64,000 nucleotides of DNA, taken from positions 119,165-183,164 of the forward strand of contig NZ_FNCI01000006.1 of the NCBI RefSeq assembly GCF_900100755.1, given 5' to 3'. The translations under genes and the position numbers were made by a program. Every line of letters starts with the position of its first letter. Position 1 is the first letter of the stretch. The notes under the pieces were generated by a model. That model worked only from the letters and a program-made list of their open reading frames with translations. It ran no database searches and was not told the DNA's origin. Source of the stretch: Onishia taeanensis (GTDB taxonomy: Bacteria; Pseudomonadota; Gammaproteobacteria; Pseudomonadales; Halomonadaceae). This document shows positions 61,515 through 64,000 of the stretch, piece after piece.

Positions 61515-63413
61515 GTGGATAAGCTAGGTTACCGTTCGGATATTGATGGGTTACGGGCAGTTGCTGTCATGGGCGTTCTGATGTTCCATGCCGGTTTCTC
61601 TATGTTCCCAGGTGGATATGTCGGCGTAGATGTTTTTTTTGTAATTAGTGGGTATCTGATAACACATATTATTCGTCGAGAAATAGAAGTCACTGGATCA
61701 TTTTCTTTTCTTGATTTCTATGCGCGTCGTATACGGCGCCTTTTTCCAGCACTCGTTGCGACTGTGCTGGCTTGCTTGATATTAGGGTTCTTGCTATTTA
61801 CGCCTCAGTACTATGAAAGACTAGGGATGTCCAGTATCTCAGCTGTCTTTTCATTTAGTAATTTTTTGTTTTGGAGCCAGAGCGGATACTTTGATGCCGA
61901 GTCTGACCTCAAGCCGCTACTACATACTTGGTCGCTGAGTGTGGAAGAGCAGTTCTACCTTTTTTGGCCACTGCTTTTATTAGTTTTGGTGAAGTTCGTT
62001 CCACGCGGAAAATTGGTTTTAATGTTTGCTGTTGGGGCTCTCAGCTTGGCATGCTCCATAGCCTATCTTGAAACTGACCCCAGCGGAGCATTCTATATAA
62101 CACCATTACGAGCCTATGAATTCGCCATCGGTGCTTTTATTACCTGGGTGCCTAATCGCTTCGGCAACGCAGCAAAAGAAATATTGTTGTTGATCGGTAT
62201 GGTTATGATAGCAGTGCCCATGCTTTCATATGATTTACAAACGCCATTTCCAGGTCTAGCTGCACTCATCCCATGTATAGGAGCGGCACTATGCATCTAC
62301 GCTGGGAAAGCTCGTGTTACGGGGAAGCTGCTCAGAAACCCTTTGGCAGTTAAGATTGGTATAATCAGCTATTCGCTTTACTTGGTTCATTGGCCAATCT
62401 ATGTTTTTTATAGCAATTACGTTCTTCGTGATATAAGCATCGTTGAAAAAATCGGTGTTATTTTATTTTCTTTCTTTTTTGGGTTTCTGCTTTACAGCCT
62501 GGTGGAAGTGAGATTTAGAAGAAGAGCCACCGATGGTGCTGGAAAAAATAATTTTAAAGTTTTTTCTTCTTACCTGGCTGCATCGGCTTTACTGGCTTTT
62601 CCTTCGGCGGTTATTTACGCAAGTAATGGTTTTGAATGGCGTGTTCCGGAAAAAATACGTGAAGCCATTGCAAACATTGAAGAGAAGCGCATAGACACAT
62701 GGAAGTATGTGAGAGGCCCCGGATCCCCGGGGCAGCAACCTTTCAACGACACCGAGAAAAGTAATGTTCTGGTGATTGGTGACTCCCACGCCAAAGATTA
62801 TTTTAATGTCCTTTACCTGAGTGAGGAAATTAGAGAGAGCATTGAGCCTCGAATGCTAACAATGGATGAGGCATGTATATACATGTTCGCTATAAACAAG
62901 AGTCCGCAACCGCAAGAACGCCAGCCTGAAGGGCGGTGCGAGAATATGGTAGATAATTTTTTTGACGACAACCGCGTTCAGTCGGCTGACGTCATTTTAT
63001 ATTCGACTCAGTGGCAGTCTTCTGCGCTGCAGTATATTGATCAGTTCATTGCCAGCCTAAGAGATGTTACTGACGCAGAACTGGTCATCATGGGAAGAGC
63101 TGCACAATTCCGGCCAGTACCAGACTTAATAGCCGATTTCGGTCGGCTCTCTGGAGCGGATGTGAAGCTATGGGAAAGCAGACAAACCGATATCGACGAC
63201 CTCAATGAGGAGGTGCAGCGAGCCGCTGAAAGGAATGGGGTTGAGTATTTCGATAAGCTGCCTTTGTCCTGCAACGTGGCGAGGCAACGGTGCGATGTCA
63301 TTGATGAAAAGGGCCGGCTGCTATATTTAGATGGGCACCATCTATCGCTCGAAGGTGCCCATTTCATGGGCCGAAAGGTGGCAGAGAGTAGTTTGTTAAA
63401 GCTGTTACATTAA
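61515..63413 (+). CDS. OafA/YrhL-type acyltransferase with C-terminal SGNH domain
   Basis: 632 aa. Membrane acyltransferase domain about 1-350 (YRSDIDGLRAVAVMGVLMFH, GGYVGVDVFFVISGYLITHI, FYARRIRRLFPALVATVLAC, LLHTWSLSVEEQFYLFWPLL) and periplasmic SGNH esterase-like domain about 410-630 with VLVIGDSHAKDYFNVLYLSE and the closing DGHHLSLEGAHFM. Start is GTG at 61515 with GGGAG upstream. These enzymes O-acetylate lipopolysaccharide or peptidoglycan. Second acyltransferase in the same cargo position, AT-rich, opposite to the tail genes; lysogenic conversion is likely. Confidence 0.92.
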   Translation: MDKLGYRSDIDGLRAVAVMGVLMFHAGFSMFPGGYVGVDVFFVISGYLITHIIRREIEVTGSFSFLDFYARRIRRLFPALVATVLACLILGFLLFTPQYYERLGMSSISAVFSFSNFLFWSQSGYFDAESDLKPLLHTWSLSVEEQFYLFWPLLLLVLVKFVPRGKLVLMFAVGALSLACSIAYLETDPSGAFYITPLRAYEFAIGAFITWVPNRFGNAAKEILLLIGMVMIAVPMLSYDLQTPFPGLAALIPCIGAALCIYAGKARVTGKLLRNPLAVKIGIISYSLYLVHWPIYVFYSNYVLRDISIVEKIGVILFSFFFGFLLYSLVEVRFRRRATDGAGKNNFKVFSSYLAASALLAFPSAVIYASNGFEWRVPEKIREAIANIEEKRIDTWKYVRGPGSPGQQPFNDTEKSNVLVIGDSHAKDYFNVLYLSEEIRESIEPRMLTMDEACIYMFAINKSPQPQERQPEGRCENMVDNFFDDNRVQSADVILYSTQWQSSALQYIDQFIASLRDVTDAELVIMGRAAQFRPVPDLIADFGRLSGADVKLWESRQTDIDDLNEEVQRAAERNGVEYFDKLPLSCNVARQRCDVIDEKGRLLYLDGHHLSLEGAHFMGRKVAESSLLKLLH

Positions 63414-63453
63414 AGTTGTTTTTGAGTTCGGAAGTCCATGGCGAATGCCGTGG

Positions 63454-63966
63454 TTACCAACTTATAGCTTCAATGGCGTCGCGATCCTCGGCCTCTTGGG
63501 CGGCCTTGATAACGTCCTCGAGGCGCTGACGCTTGCCGATCACCGCGGTGGCCATGGGGCGATAGATGTTGGCCTTAGTGATCACCTTTGGGGCCAGCTC
63601 GGCGACGGTGACACCACGCTCGGCGGCGATGCCGGAGAGCGTCGGTGTTTCCACGCTGTTGTCGGCTGCCCAAGCGCGTGCCTCGCGCTCTTGATCACCC
63701 CAGGTGTCGATCTCAAACTGAGGATAGTCGCGGCGAATGTCAGCCAGCGCCTTGTTGGCAGCGGCGTTGATTTCGGAGAGCTTTTGCTTGGCGAGCTGGT
63801 CGAGAGGTATGTCAGGTATGGCCACCCATCCAGGACGGCCATGATCATCGGGACCGCGCTGCATTCCAGAAGGCGGGCGCTTTGCACCGTATTCGCGCCA
63901 CTCTTCTTCTGTAGCAACTACCGCATCATCTGGCCAGGTGCCGGCACGCATGTATTCAGATTTCAT
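63454..63966 (-). CDS. Tail fibre assembly-like protein
   Basis: 170 aa. The N-terminal part has Trp-rich loops (RAGTWPDDAVVATEEEWREY, PGWVAIPDIP) and the C-terminal part LDQLAKQKLSEINAAANKAL to the EAISW end is typical of phage tail-fibre assembly/chaperone proteins (gpG position in P2). It marks the return to the phage backbone after the acyltransferase cargo; the fibre gene should follow beyond the window. Confidence 0.75.
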   Translation of the reverse strand: MKSEYMRAGTWPDDAVVATEEEWREYGAKRPPSGMQRGPDDHGRPGWVAIPDIPLDQLAKQKLSEINAAANKALADIRRDYPQFEIDTWGDQEREARAWAADNSVETPTLSGIAAERGVTVAELAPKVITKANIYRPMATAVIGKRQRLEDVIKAAQEAEDRDAIEAISW

Positions 63967-64000
63967 GCTAGACGGATAAAAAGCATTTCTTGAGGGGCTG

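Larger units (their letters stand above)
37850..64000. mobile_element. P2-like prophage inserted at dusA (right end outside the window)
   Basis: Integrase next to dusA, an S24-type repressor, HUH replication protein gpA, Ogr-type activator and the contractile-tail genes D, U, T, E/E', FII and FI in P2 order establish a P2-like prophage. Capsid, lysis, baseplate and fibre genes are not in the window and should follow to the right. Backbone genes are GC-rich like the host; several cargo genes are strikingly AT-rich. Confidence 0.95.

Overview
The window is GC-rich bacterial chromosome, most likely from a halophilic gammaproteobacterium of the Halomonadaceae (Halomonas-like). This is inferred from the gene set: katG, mmsA with a LysR regulator, an NADH dehydrogenase-like/SelD fusion, a TAXI-type TRAP transporter, purEK, an AcrAB/TolC-type efflux locus and dusA. 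No rRNA, tRNA or CRISPR array was seen.

Bases 1-37849 are host core and accessory genome. They hold the 5' part of katG, a LysR regulator divergent from a CoA-acylating methylmalonate-semialdehyde dehydrogenase, and an intergenic region with a 15-bp tandem repeat and a 145-bp MITE-like element. A TPP riboswitch then precedes a sodium:solute symporter. Next come ilvD, a putative selenium-oxyanion ABC transporter downstream of fused selD, a TRAP-TAXI operon, purEK, a YeiH-type exporter divergent from its likely LysR regulator, and several single genes. An RND efflux system (outer-membrane channel, adaptor, pump, TetR repressor) follows. The same operator pattern, TACAT-N6-ATGT(A/T), lies before the channel gene, before the adaptor gene and before the repressor gene, so the locus reads as one self-contained regulon.

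Bases about 37850-64000 are a P2-like prophage inserted at the 5' end of dusA; its right end is outside the window. The integrase lies next to dusA. The early operon, on the minus strand, runs from the repressor through small regulators, an Ogr-type late activator, the HUH replication protein gpA, a DksA/TraR zinc-finger protein and a PrtN-like activator. The tail module D-U-T-E'-E-FII-FI, also minus strand, keeps the programmed frameshift slippery site in gene E. A tail-fibre assembly gene sits at the right edge.

Several AT-rich or non-phage genes interrupt this backbone: a NUDIX/SRA-HNH pair and a membrane protein downstream of gpA (where P2 carries tin/old); a SieB-like membrane protein fused translationally to the repressor gene; an HTH gene between two damaged copies of an SRAP gene; an AbiEii-like nucleotidyltransferase with a small partner behind a 25-bp perfect hairpin; a membrane-protein moron slotted between U and T; and two membrane acyltransferases between FI and the fibre genes (the Z/fun position in P2). 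Two excellent LexA-type boxes (before dusA/int and between two UmuD-like genes) and an S24-type repressor suggest SOS control. The cargo genes are the best candidates for undescribed anti-phage or host-modifying systems.
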